A stretch of 64,000 nt of DNA from CAMPKL01 sp963805925. GTDB taxonomy: Bacteria > Acidobacteriota > Terriglobia > Bryobacterales > UBA6623. A model generated the notes under the pieces. It saw only the letters and a list, made by a program, of their open reading frames with translations, had not been told where the DNA came from and did not search any database. Shown here one piece after another: positions 48,058-55,763 of this stretch; positions within the stretch are counted from its first letter, which is position 1, and every line of letters begins with the position of its first letter. A program made the translations under genes and the position numbers. The stretch lies in the NCBI GenBank assembly GCA_963805925.1, contig CAWDWB010000001.1, forward strand, positions 111,544-175,543, given 5' to 3'.

Positions 48058-48300
48058 TACAATTGCCCCGTCTTGCTGATCGGCTCCACAATCAGCCACT
48101 ACCGCATCGTCGAGAAGCTCGGCGAAGAGCAGCATGGGCGTTTTTCCAAAGCTGGGACGCGAAGTTGAAGTGGGCCGTTGCGCTTAAGCTCTCGGGCAGA
48201 CAACAGCCCAGCCACACTCAGTCGCTGAGTGGTTCTTGCGCGAGGCGCACTGGAATCACGACGGTACGCATCATCGACGTGATCTTGGTCTAGAAGAATC
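48058..48300 (+). pseudogene. Decayed 5' end of a Ser/Thr protein kinase gene
   Basis: Starting near 48076 the plus strand reads LLIGSTISHYRIVEKLGE, the usual opening of acidobacterial Pkn-type kinases. After a frame change it reads KLKWAVALKLSGRQQ, corresponding to subdomain II with the VALK lysine. The glycine loop has become GEEQHGRFSKAG, stops appear in every frame, and nothing of the catalytic loop remains before the next gene at 48350. TACAAT at 48058 is the conserved -10-like box of this repeat family. Confidence 0.65.
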
Positions 48301-48349
48301 TCGGGAGATGACACATAGGACCGTGTCCAGCTAAACTTTCCCGCAACGA

Positions 48350-50161
48350 GTGCGTCCGTTCCCTGCAGCTAGTTTATGGGTCATCGCCGATCAGTCTGCG
48401 TCCTCGATTCTGGCGGGGCAAACCTACCAGGATTTCGTCGTAGCCGCTGAGTCGGGTCCGGTTCCGAAGGCTCGTTACGTATTCCGCTACCCCGAACAGG
48501 GTGCGCCCGGCGATCAGACACTCGAGGAGTGCTTCTGGGCTCTCCAGTTTTGGCCGGCAGTCGCCTGGACCGACACGCCGGACTTTGCTGGAGGGCCCGC
48601 CTGCGCTGTAGAAGGGCCGATCGCATTTCGCACGGAGTATTGGGACCGGAAGCTCGGGCCAAACGATATCTGGCGGCTACCCTGGCCATGCCGTCCGGAC
48701 TGGGTACACTTCCGCCAAGAGGAGCCCTTTCACGGTCTTCCGTCGGCGCGCCCCAAAGGATTGCAGCTTCTGTACGAGAACTTGATCGGCGCGAAGGTTC
48801 TCAACTTGGACTCGTGGTTGCAACAACCTTTCGACACGGCTCTGAGGCTCGTGCCCTTCCACGTCAAAGCCGCGGTCAACTCGTGGACGGGACGCCCTAC
48901 GTTCGATCTCGGCTTCTACCGGCGGTTCGAGCGCAACCTCTACATCAGGCCCATCTGGCGCGAACCGTTGCTCTACGCAGCCCGCCCGAAGGCGGAGCGG
49001 ACTCGGGTTGCATTCTGCACGCCGAACCTCGGTTACGGCGGTGCCGAGAGCGTCTTGCTGTCCGTCGCCAGGCAACTGGACCGGAGCCGCTACGAGCTCT
49101 TCCTGGTGACCACGAATAGCGCTGACTCGCGTATGGAACACGACTGGCGCTCGGCCGTCGATCACGTCTATGACCTCGGCAACCTGGCTCCGAGAGAGGA
49201 AATCGACTGGGTCTTACAGTCGATGGCGCATAGCTGGCATTGGGACTGTCTAGTCGTGCAGAATTCCTTTGCTGGATACGAAGCTGCAGTAGCCCTGAGC
49301 CAGAGCATGCCGTCCTTGAAGAAGGTCGATATCCTCCACAACCTCAACGCCGAATGGGACTTCCACTCTGCCACGGCAGCCGCCGCGAAAGACTTCGACC
49401 GGCGGGTCGTGATCAGCCGAGCGGGCGAGAGAAAGCTACTGCAACACGGCACCGCCCAAGAAGCAATCCGCCTAATTCGCACTGGCGTCGATCTCAAGCA
49501 TTTCGACAAGGCGCGGTACGCCGAGAGCCATTCGCGACCGGATCTGGATCTGGCGCCCGACACCCGAGTCGTCCTGTTCGCCGGTCATCTGATCGAGCGT
49601 AAGCGGCCCTGCTTGCTCGTCGAGATTGATCGCGAACTGCAATCGTCTCCCGATGCTCCCCCTTATTGCTTTGTCGTCGCTGGCGACGGCCCTGAGCGGC
49701 CCCGCCTCGAGCAACTAGTAGCGGCGCAGCAAGCCCAAGACAGATTCCGTCTACTCGGTCATCGAGACGACATCGCTTCGCTACTCGCCGCCGCCGATGC
49801 GTTGATCGTACTCTCGATCGAGGAAGGAACGCCGCTCGTCATCAGCGAGGCGATGGCGATGCAAGTGCCGGCTCTGAGCACGCGCGTGGGGGCGGTGGAG
49901 GAGATTCTGCCGAACTCCGCCGGCGTCTTGATCGACGAAGACGCGGCTCTCGCCTCGTCGTTCGCATTGGCTTTGGTTAAGCTGTTCGACGACCCCTCGC
50001 TTCGTCGCCTCATGGGACGCGCCGGACGAGAGTTCGTCGCGTCACACCACGATGCGGCGCGATCGGGCGAGCAATACCGGGCGTTAGTGGAAGAGCTCGT
50101 TCCGGCCTGCATCGGACGCGGCCCTGCCGTTAGCCGCAGCGTCCGGCCAGGCGCCGGATAA
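48350..50161 (+). CDS. Glycosyltransferase family 4 protein with extra N-terminal region
   Basis: This 603-residue protein starts at GTG 48350. Residues ~1-215 form an extra region whose opening (SASSILAGQTYQDFVVAAES) resembles the start of GT2 domains (SILxQTYxDFE), but the usual preceding strand is missing. RTEYWDRKLGPNDIWRLPWP follows. From ~residue 222 there is a GT-B enzyme: RVAFCTPNLGYGGAESVLLS, RTGVDLKHFDKARYA, VLFAGHLIERKRPCLLVEI, VVAGDGPERPRLEQL, and the EX7E-type signature SIEEGTPLVISEAMAM. It would transfer a sugar from an NDP-sugar to an unknown acceptor at the cytoplasmic face. The end converges on the UbiA gene with a 32-bp overlap, hinting at glycosylation of that locus' product. 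Confidence 0.85.
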   Translation: MRPFPAASLWVIADQSASSILAGQTYQDFVVAAESGPVPKARYVFRYPEQGAPGDQTLEECFWALQFWPAVAWTDTPDFAGGPACAVEGPIAFRTEYWDRKLGPNDIWRLPWPCRPDWVHFRQEEPFHGLPSARPKGLQLLYENLIGAKVLNLDSWLQQPFDTALRLVPFHVKAAVNSWTGRPTFDLGFYRRFERNLYIRPIWREPLLYAARPKAERTRVAFCTPNLGYGGAESVLLSVARQLDRSRYELFLVTTNSADSRMEHDWRSAVDHVYDLGNLAPREEIDWVLQSMAHSWHWDCLVVQNSFAGYEAAVALSQSMPSLKKVDILHNLNAEWDFHSATAAAAKDFDRRVVISRAGERKLLQHGTAQEAIRLIRTGVDLKHFDKARYAESHSRPDLDLAPDTRVVLFAGHLIERKRPCLLVEIDRELQSSPDAPPYCFVVAGDGPERPRLEQLVAAQQAQDRFRLLGHRDDIASLLAAADALIVLSIEEGTPLVISEAMAMQVPALSTRVGAVEEILPNSAGVLIDEDAALASSFALALVKLFDDPSLRRLMGRAGREFVASHHDAARSGEQYRALVEELVPACIGRGPAVSRSVRPGAG

Positions 50162-51215
50162 ACCTCGCTAACATGCCTGCTGTCCGCAGGATCGTCCTGT
50201 GGAATATGATCAAGTGCAGTCCTGCCAACGGCCAGTACGCCTGCTCGCCTAGGGCTAGTTGGATCACCAGCGCGCTCGGAAGCCATACCTCATACAGTTC
50301 ATTGCTGACCAATGGTGCGTACCGCTCGCGTCCCGGCTCATCCGCGTAGACCATCGGCATGCGCAAGCCGCGCGCAAGCCGCGACGCCTCGCCGACGGCG
50401 AACACGCCTAACGCAATGGTCAACACGGGCGTCCACTCCGGAAGAAAACATATGAAGGCCACGACAGCTGAAGCCTCAACGGGCAACACGCCCCGCACGA
50501 CCAGACTGCGCGCTGCCTCCGGAGGCCGGACGTTGACGTAGGTCCTTACCCCCGCGCAAATGTCCTTTTTCCGATCTTCGGCTTGGTGGATCACAATGCC
50601 GCGCAGCCCGACGCAGAAAGACCACGTCATCGTCAACGCGGTCAACAGCAACCATCGTTCTCTATGTTCGGGACCCGGCGAGCCGAGGATGAGCCCCGTC
50701 AGCAACGCAGGCAACAGATGGGCGGCTGTCGCGTCGCTCAACAGTCCCGCGACGCCTCGGACCTTGAAACGGACCGGCGGCGCTGAGTATAGCGTCGGCA
50801 ACAGATAATTGAGGCCGAGCAGCCCCGCCGCGACCAGGTCTCCTCCAGCCACGAGCAAGAAGCCGAAGCCGCAGACAACCAGGGCGGCGGCCAACCCCAG
50901 GCGTCCTGGCAGCGGCATCGCACTCATACTGTTGGCCTTGCCGGCCTTCGCATCCGTTTCGATGTCACACCAATCGTTGACGATATGTCCGTAGGCCGCC
51001 ACTGAACAAACGGCAAGCAGTACAAATGGCAGAACGGAATAAAGCTGCCGAGGAGGAAGAGTTCCAGACCACGCTAGCGCGTAGGCTAAAACCAACAATG
51101 GCGACAGCTTCTGCGTGAACCAGTGGTCGTAGCGAAACAGATGCAACGGGGTGGTCACGGCGTCGTTGTTGGACCGGCGCCTACGCGGCGCCGTCGCGCC
51201 CATCCAACGCCGCAA
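50130..51215 (-). CDS. UbiA-family prenyltransferase
   Basis: This 361-residue integral membrane protein has about eight or nine hydrophobic helices. The first Asp-rich site is N80-D81-W-C-D84-I-E-T-D88 (NDxxDxxxD), and the second is in HQAEDRKKDICAGVRT (D214, D218). Both are the Mg-diphosphate sites of UbiA enzymes. The family attaches prenyl chains to aromatic or sugar acceptors, and some members cyclise prenyl diphosphates. The 5' end overlaps the upstream DxDD gene by 35 bp; an internal GTG at 51158 would remove the overlap. Tight coupling with a terpene-cyclase-like gene points to isoprenoid secondary metabolism rather than ubiquinone or heme O synthesis. Confidence 0.88.
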   Translation of the reverse strand: MRRWMGATAPRRRRSNNDAVTTPLHLFRYDHWFTQKLSPLLVLAYALAWSGTLPPRQLYSVLPFVLLAVCSVAAYGHIVNDWCDIETDAKAGKANSMSAMPLPGRLGLAAALVVCGFGFLLVAGGDLVAAGLLGLNYLLPTLYSAPPVRFKVRGVAGLLSDATAAHLLPALLTGLILGSPGPEHRERWLLLTALTMTWSFCVGLRGIVIHQAEDRKKDICAGVRTYVNVRPPEAARSLVVRGVLPVEASAVVAFICFLPEWTPVLTIALGVFAVGEASRLARGLRMPMVYADEPGRERYAPLVSNELYEVWLPSALVIQLALGEQAYWPLAGLHLIIFHRTILRTAGMLARFIRRLAGRCG

Positions 51216-52176
51216 CGCATAACGCAGTCGTCACGACGCCGTTAACGTCACGGGCACGCCAAACGTCCTCGGCGCTCTGATGAAACTCCCAAACCACGCT
51301 CTCGGACGACCATGCCCCGTCGGCTCCTTGCGTCGCCAACAAGAAGTCGCGGCCCCGCCGCGCCGCTTCGGTTGCGGCGTCCGTGAAAGACAGTGCCTTG
51401 ATGCCAAGCGCCGTTTCCAATGGCCCGTCGCCCCAGGAGCCGTCTTCATTCTGCGAAGACTCCAGAAAAGTAGCGGCCCTTCTTAGCTCTTTCCGAAACC
51501 CGCCTAGCCGAGCGATCAACTCCAGGAACATCGCCGTCGCGTAGTGTGGCCCGGGATAGAAATAGCCGTGCCAAGCGCCGTCCTTCGCCTGGCAGCGCGA
51601 AATGATCTCAGAGGTGATCCACGAGCTGTGATCAGTACCAGCCAGCGCCAAGAACACGTTGGCATTGACCTCCGGATGCATGCCCAAATTGTTCGGCGCA
51701 CTCGGTTCGAAACACAATGCGGCCCGCTTGGCCTGGTTGAACGTGACGAATCCCATCCCACGTCTGAGCAATCCGCCCGACCGGTGATAGAGGCCGAGCA
51801 CCTCCGGCGAGCGATAAAGGCCCAAGCGGCGTACCAGGCGCAAGGCAAACGCCGTGTCGTCTGCGTCGACGAAAAACGGGTTGTCGGGCGGCCCGTCCCA
51901 ATCGGCCCGCGGTGCATAGCCCCAGTGGCCGTTGGCCTCCTCCGACCAAAGGCGGACGATCAGCAACGACCTCTCGACCTCGTCTAGTCGATCGCGCAGC
52001 GCCTCCGCAATGAAGAACCCTGCGAACAAGTGGCCCTTGTTATGGGACACTCGCGGCGTTCCGTCCGAGCCCGAACAGGACAAACCATAGAGACCCGACC
52101 GTAAACTTTCCTTGAGAAAGCGTTCCGCCTGGCGCACCGCTTCACTAGCAAGCACAACTCTTTGTCTCGCAATCAC
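51181..52176 (-). CDS. Single-domain terpene-cyclase-like protein (DxDDTA and QW motifs)
   Basis: This 331-residue protein starts at GTG 52176. It is an all-helical prenyltransferase/squalene-oxidase-repeat protein. D104-A-D106-D107-T-A (FVDADDTAFAL) is the protonating DxDD(T/A) motif of class II terpene cyclases. QW-type motifs occur at ~195-202 (CQAKDGAW), 242-248 (QNEDGSW) and 283-289 (QGADGAW). Classical squalene-hopene or copalyl-diphosphate synthases have two alpha-barrels and 450-700 residues, so this is about one barrel. It heads an operon with the UbiA gene and diverges from the SnoaL-like and P450 genes. It may be a minimal cyclase, or half of a complex with UbiA. Confidence 0.8.
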   Translation of the reverse strand: MIARQRVVLASEAVRQAERFLKESLRSGLYGLSCSGSDGTPRVSHNKGHLFAGFFIAEALRDRLDEVERSLLIVRLWSEEANGHWGYAPRADWDGPPDNPFFVDADDTAFALRLVRRLGLYRSPEVLGLYHRSGGLLRRGMGFVTFNQAKRAALCFEPSAPNNLGMHPEVNANVFLALAGTDHSSWITSEIISRCQAKDGAWHGYFYPGPHYATAMFLELIARLGGFRKELRRAATFLESSQNEDGSWGDGPLETALGIKALSFTDAATEAARRGRDFLLATQGADGAWSSESVVWEFHQSAEDVWRARDVNGVVTTALCVAALDGRDGAA

Positions 52177-52358
52177 GATCTATCTGCAACTCAGCTGTCT
52201 AGATAATCCCGGACTCAGTAAACTTTGATCAGCAACCTCCTTGAACGCCTGGAACGACGAAGTGGCTCCGGTCAGCAAGCGGAATAGACGATCGTCGCTG
52301 CGGCTCGTCCTGCAACTTCGACTCGCGTCGGCGATACAGTAGAGGCCTGGAGGAAGCA
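52177..52358. promoter_or_regulatory. Divergent promoter region of the terpenoid-like locus
   Basis: This 182-bp gap between the DxDD gene and the SnoaL-like gene is the only place for promoters of both arms. GGAGGAAG precedes ATG 52359. No clear -10/-35 pair or operator repeat was recognised. Confidence 0.35.
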
Positions 52359-52811
52359 ATGTCGACCTGTGAGACGGCCTCTTTCCGCGAGATCGCGGGG
52401 CGCAACAAAGCAAGCGTCAGGACACTCTTTCAATTACTGGAGCAAAGGAATATTCCCGGCTTTCTAGACTTGTTCGCGGAAGATGCTCGCCAGATCAACC
52501 CGTTCGCGTCGGGGCTCTTCCGGCCGCTTGCTTGCGGCAAGAAGGAATTGAGGGCTTACTGGGAATCTGTGCCAGATCAGTTCGCCAGCATCTCGTTTCC
52601 GATTGAAGAAATCTACGCGATGGAGGATCCGAATGTCGTCTTCGTCAGTCATCGAGGGGAGATGACGCTGCGAACTGGGTCCGGCGTCTATGCAAACCAG
52701 TACTACTCAACCTTCCGGTTCAACGACGAGGGTAAGATCGTCCAATACGTTAAGATATTCAACCCGATAGTCGCCGCAAGGAGCTTCGGACTGTTAGATC
52801 AGATTCGCTAG
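52359..52811 (+). CDS. SnoaL/PhzA-B-like NTF2-fold protein
   Basis: This 150-residue cytoplasmic protein starts at ATG 52359 with GGAGGAAG 5 bp upstream. The NTF2-fold pattern is ASVRTLFQLLEQRNIPGFLDLFAEDARQINPF, ELRAYWESVPDQF, IYAMEDPNVVFVSHRGEMTL, and a PhzA/B-type ending YANQYYSTFRFNDEGKIVQY with VKIFNP. Relatives catalyse cyclisation, dehydration or isomerisation in polyketide, phenazine and terpenoid pathways. It sits 32 bp before the P450 start, so both are likely cotranscribed. In context it may be a tailoring cyclase or isomerase. Confidence 0.83.
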   Translation: MSTCETASFREIAGRNKASVRTLFQLLEQRNIPGFLDLFAEDARQINPFASGLFRPLACGKKELRAYWESVPDQFASISFPIEEIYAMEDPNVVFVSHRGEMTLRTGSGVYANQYYSTFRFNDEGKIVQYVKIFNPIVAARSFGLLDQIR

Positions 52812-52843
52812 GGGAGTCCATCCTCCGCCGAGCGGCGATCTTG

Positions 52844-54037
52844 ATGAGTGATCGAATGACACTTCTACCAACCTCTATCCGCTCATCCTGGTGGAAGCAC
52901 TTCTCTATGCGCGTATACTCGGATCGGGGCCGTCAAGATCCGTACTGCTATTACGCGAAGCTGCGAGAGGCCGCGCCTGTTCACTTTCTCCGGGACAGGA
53001 AGGTATGGCTCGTGAGCCGCTACGAAGATGTCGTCCACGTCCTAAGCCATCCGGAACAGTTCCCTTCCTCGGGACTTGGAACTGTCGAGAATGCGCTGCA
53101 AGGCGCCGACGATCCTGGGCATGCTCGCGTTCGAGGCATCGTGATGCGGGCCTTCGGGCCGGCACAGGTCGCAGCCCTGGAAGGCCTGATCCGAGAACTT
53201 GCGGAGGGTTTCGTGGACAGAATGTTGGAGCAGCGACAGTGTGACTTCGTCGCTGAGTTGGCGACTCCTTTGCCTCTCCAAGTGATCGCCCATGTATTGG
53301 ACTTCGACCCCCTGCGTTGGCGGGAGTACTCCCGCTGGACGGAGGCGGTAGTCACTGAGGACAAAAAGGCGGCGGGAGGCGCCGTCGAGAGCGACTTGAA
53401 GGAGATCGAATCCTTCTTAAGGGCCCATCTCGAGAAGTGCCGGAAGGGGATTCTCGAAGGCACATTCAGCAGGCAAGTAGTCGCGAGCCTGAACGATCAA
53501 GAAGCGATGGACATCCTCCGTCTGCTGCTTGTCGCCGGCAACGTAACCACCAAGCACCTGCTCGGGAATATCGCCGTCGCGTTGCTTAGGAATCCGGAAG
53601 TGGAGCAGGCGCTCCGAGCGAATCCCGATCTGATCCCCCAGATGGTCGAGGAGTCGTTGCGGCTCGACGGCCCAACACTGTCAGTTGTGCGCCGCGCCGC
53701 TCATGATGTCGAGTTGGCGGGAACGAAAATCCCCGCCGGCACTCCGATATTCGTACTTGTCGGCTCGGCTAACCATACGACAGATCAATTCCCGGATGCG
53801 GAGCGGCTCCGCCTCGAGCGGGACAACAAGAAGCATGTCGCCTTCGGAAAAGGGGCCCACTATTGCGTTGGAGCGTCTCTGAGCCGGCTCGAAGCCAGAA
53901 TCGTACTAGAGACTCTACTTACGCGTTGCAGCACCCTAGAGTCAACGCACCCTCTCGATGAAATTGAATGGGAAGAGAATACCCACCTGAAAGGCCCGAA
54001 GCGCCTTGGCATGAGGTTGCGCTCGGCACAGCCCTAG
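52844..54037 (+). CDS. Cytochrome P450
   Basis: From ATG 52844 the product is 397 residues, the usual size of soluble bacterial P450s. The C-helix is DDPGHARVRGIVMRAFG, the ExxR motif lies in MVEESLRLDG, and the heme-binding loop is VAFGKGAHYCVGASLSRLEA with the thiolate Cys341. The I-helix reads AGNVTT (231-236): the Thr pair is present, but the acidic residue normally just before it (D/E) is Val234. That loss is seen in P450s with altered proton delivery or non-monooxygenase chemistry. No ferredoxin or reductase is adjacent. Its likely role is to oxidise the product of the neighbouring UbiA/DxDD genes. Confidence 0.93.
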   Translation: MSDRMTLLPTSIRSSWWKHFSMRVYSDRGRQDPYCYYAKLREAAPVHFLRDRKVWLVSRYEDVVHVLSHPEQFPSSGLGTVENALQGADDPGHARVRGIVMRAFGPAQVAALEGLIRELAEGFVDRMLEQRQCDFVAELATPLPLQVIAHVLDFDPLRWREYSRWTEAVVTEDKKAAGGAVESDLKEIESFLRAHLEKCRKGILEGTFSRQVVASLNDQEAMDILRLLLVAGNVTTKHLLGNIAVALLRNPEVEQALRANPDLIPQMVEESLRLDGPTLSVVRRAAHDVELAGTKIPAGTPIFVLVGSANHTTDQFPDAERLRLERDNKKHVAFGKGAHYCVGASLSRLEARIVLETLLTRCSTLESTHPLDEIEWEENTHLKGPKRLGMRLRSAQP

Positions 54038-54260
54038 AAGTCGATTCTCAGAGCGCGTCGGTAGGCCACAGACTCTTCGAGTCGGAGGTGCACCGCCCAA
54101 AGCCCGTACGAAGATTCCCGAGATCGCGAACAGTCTGCCAAGACCGGCTGCGGAAGGCCCTCGCCGGGTAGCTGTAAGTCCGCAGATAGGAATCAACCCC
54201 ATGAAGGGGGCTATTGGGCCCCTCCCAGGACGCCCAGGCTGGGTCGCTTCCTACAAATTC
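54038..54260 (+). repeat. Dispersed intergenic repeat, copy D, left part
   Basis: No gene is seen. TGTAAGTCCGCAGATAGGAA near 54172 and CTGGGTCGCTTCCTACAAAT TC (54238-54260) are the left half of the repeat unit. The right half resumes at 55492 on the other side of the IS30 element. Confidence 0.6.
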
Positions 54261-55491
54261 TGCCGGCTCAATCGGTCGCTGCAACACAAGCGTTAAAGCG
54301 CTCTGCTGGGGTTTCAAAGCCCAGCGTCTGTCTGGGACGCCCGTTGAGTTTCCGAGCGATCGCATCCAGATGTTCTTGTGAGTGTACGGATAAGTCGGTT
54401 CCCTTGGGGAAGTACTGTCGCAACAGTCCGTTGGTGTTTTCGTTCGATCCGCGTTGCCAAGGGCTCTGCGGATCGCAGAAGTAGACGTCGATATCGGTCG
54501 CCAGGGTGAAGCGCTTGTGGTCGGCCATCTCCAGGCCGCGGTCCCAAGTCAATGATTGATAGAGTTCGCCCGGCAATTGCCGGGCGTGCTCTATCAGCGC
54601 CGAGACGACGGTTTCGGTTTCCTTGTTGGGAACCTTCACCAGCATCACGTAACGGGTGTGGCGCTCGACCAGCGTAGCGATGTAAGTGCCCCTGGACCCT
54701 GCTAACAGATCTCCTTCCCAGTGACCGGGCACGGCCCGGTCTTCCACGGCAGCCGGTCGCTCGCGGATGGACACCAAGTCCGTGATCTGCCCGCCTCCGC
54801 GGCCCTTGCGGGAAGCCTGCGCGGAGCGGCGAATCGTGCGCTTGGAGCGCAGATGCAGGGTCAGTTCTTTCTTCAAAGCCCCGCGGGCTTGAATGAACAG
54901 GCTGCGATAGATCGTCTCGTGCGACACCCGATAGGACTCATCTTGAGGATACGTACGCTTCAGCCAGCCGGCGATCTGTTGCGGCGCCCAGTCCTCTTTG
55001 AGCTTCTCTTCGACCAGTCGGCGTAGCTGGGGACAGCGTAGCAGCCGGCACGGCTTGGGACGCTGGGCTCGCTTGAAGGCCTGCTCGTCCGCCTCTGCCG
55101 CTCGGTAGCCGGCAGAACCTCCGTTGCGGCGGATCTCTCGGCTCAAGGTCGATGGCGCACGAGCTAACCTGCGGGCGACCTGTCGCAGCGACTCTCCACA
55201 GGCAATGCCGCGAGAGATCTCTTCCCGCTCAGCTAGGGTCAGCGCCCGCGGCGAGCGGCAGCGCGTTCGCGGGCGGATGCCGCCCGAGCGCAGCAGCCAA
55301 TAGTACACCGACGCCCCTCTGCCCATTACCTGGGCGATCTTCTTCGACGACTCCCCGCGCCCCCAGCGGTCCCACAGCTCAGCTACTTCCGCCGCCGTGT
55401 AGGCCCGCCTCTTCCTCGGCTGTTCCTTCTCTTCTTCTTGCATCCACTTCTCCTTCTCGGTGAAGTGTTGCATCGACCTGTTGAGACCACC
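54261..55491 (-). mobile_element. IS30-family insertion sequence, apparently complete
   Basis: The element is 1231 bp. Its ends are imperfect 27-bp inverted repeats: TGCCGGCTCAATCGGTCGCT GCAACAC at 54261-54287 and, on the other strand, GGTGGTCTCAACAGGTCGAT GCAACAC at 55491-55465. They match at 20 of 27 positions by my count and resemble the IS30 consensus end with its TTCAATTGGTCAACGCAAC core. Flanking TC at 54259-54260 and 55492-55493 is a 2-bp target duplication. Removing the element restores CTACAAATTC-CAATCTAGG, matching GCGAAATTC-CAATACC of the uninterrupted repeat copy A. It carries one intact transposase gene spanning almost end to end. Confidence 0.88.
54268..55473 (-). CDS. IS30-family transposase
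   Basis: This 401-residue protein starts inside the right inverted repeat; an internal ATG at 55443 (MQEEEKEQPRKRRAYT) would give a length closer to family norm. The N-terminal helix-turn-helix region is YTAAEVAELWDRWGRGESSK, and the second HTH (ALTLAEREEISRGIACGESL; APSTLSREIRRNGG) is typical of IS30. The DDE core shows PGHWEGDLLAGS (first Asp), LTWDRGLEMADH (second Asp) and PWQRGSNENTNGLLRQYFPKG (Glu). The frame is intact, so the element may still be active. Confidence 0.95.
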   Translation of the reverse strand: MQHFTEKEKWMQEEEKEQPRKRRAYTAAEVAELWDRWGRGESSKKIAQVMGRGASVYYWLLRSGGIRPRTRCRSPRALTLAEREEISRGIACGESLRQVARRLARAPSTLSREIRRNGGSAGYRAAEADEQAFKRAQRPKPCRLLRCPQLRRLVEEKLKEDWAPQQIAGWLKRTYPQDESYRVSHETIYRSLFIQARGALKKELTLHLRSKRTIRRSAQASRKGRGGGQITDLVSIRERPAAVEDRAVPGHWEGDLLAGSRGTYIATLVERHTRYVMLVKVPNKETETVVSALIEHARQLPGELYQSLTWDRGLEMADHKRFTLATDIDVYFCDPQSPWQRGSNENTNGLLRQYFPKGTDLSVHSQEHLDAIARKLNGRPRQTLGFETPAERFNACVAATD

Positions 55492-55763
55492 TCCAATCTA
55501 GGAAGGAACGCCTGACCCTTCCTGGCGGCCCTTTCAGCCCCCGCATAGAGCTACAATCACCGCGTCGTGCACATCGGCTCGACCGTCAGCCACTGCCGCA
55601 TCGTCGCCAAACTCGGCGAGGGTGGGGTGGGCGTCGCCTACAAGGCCGAGGACACCAAGCTGGAACGCAGCCTCGCCCTCAAATTCCTCGTCCATCATCT
55701 TTTCGACGACGCGGAGGCCGAGGAACGTTTCGAGGGCAAGCAGTGTCCCAGACACGCTGCCTA
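55492..55763 (+). pseudogene. Dispersed repeat copy D (right part) and truncated Ser/Thr kinase 5' end
   Basis: TCCAATCTAGGAAGGAACGC resumes the repeat after IS30, and TACAAT (55552-55557) precedes a GTG/ATC start. From 55567 the frame reads MHIGSTVSHCRIVAKLGEGG then VGVAYKAEDTKLERSLALKF, with LVHHLFDDAEAEERFEGKQ to a stop at 55763. This is kinase subdomains I-II, with glycine loop GEGGVGVAYKA and the LALKF lysine, and nothing beyond. It could be expressed as a ~65-residue stub but is almost certainly a truncated gene. Confidence 0.7.
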
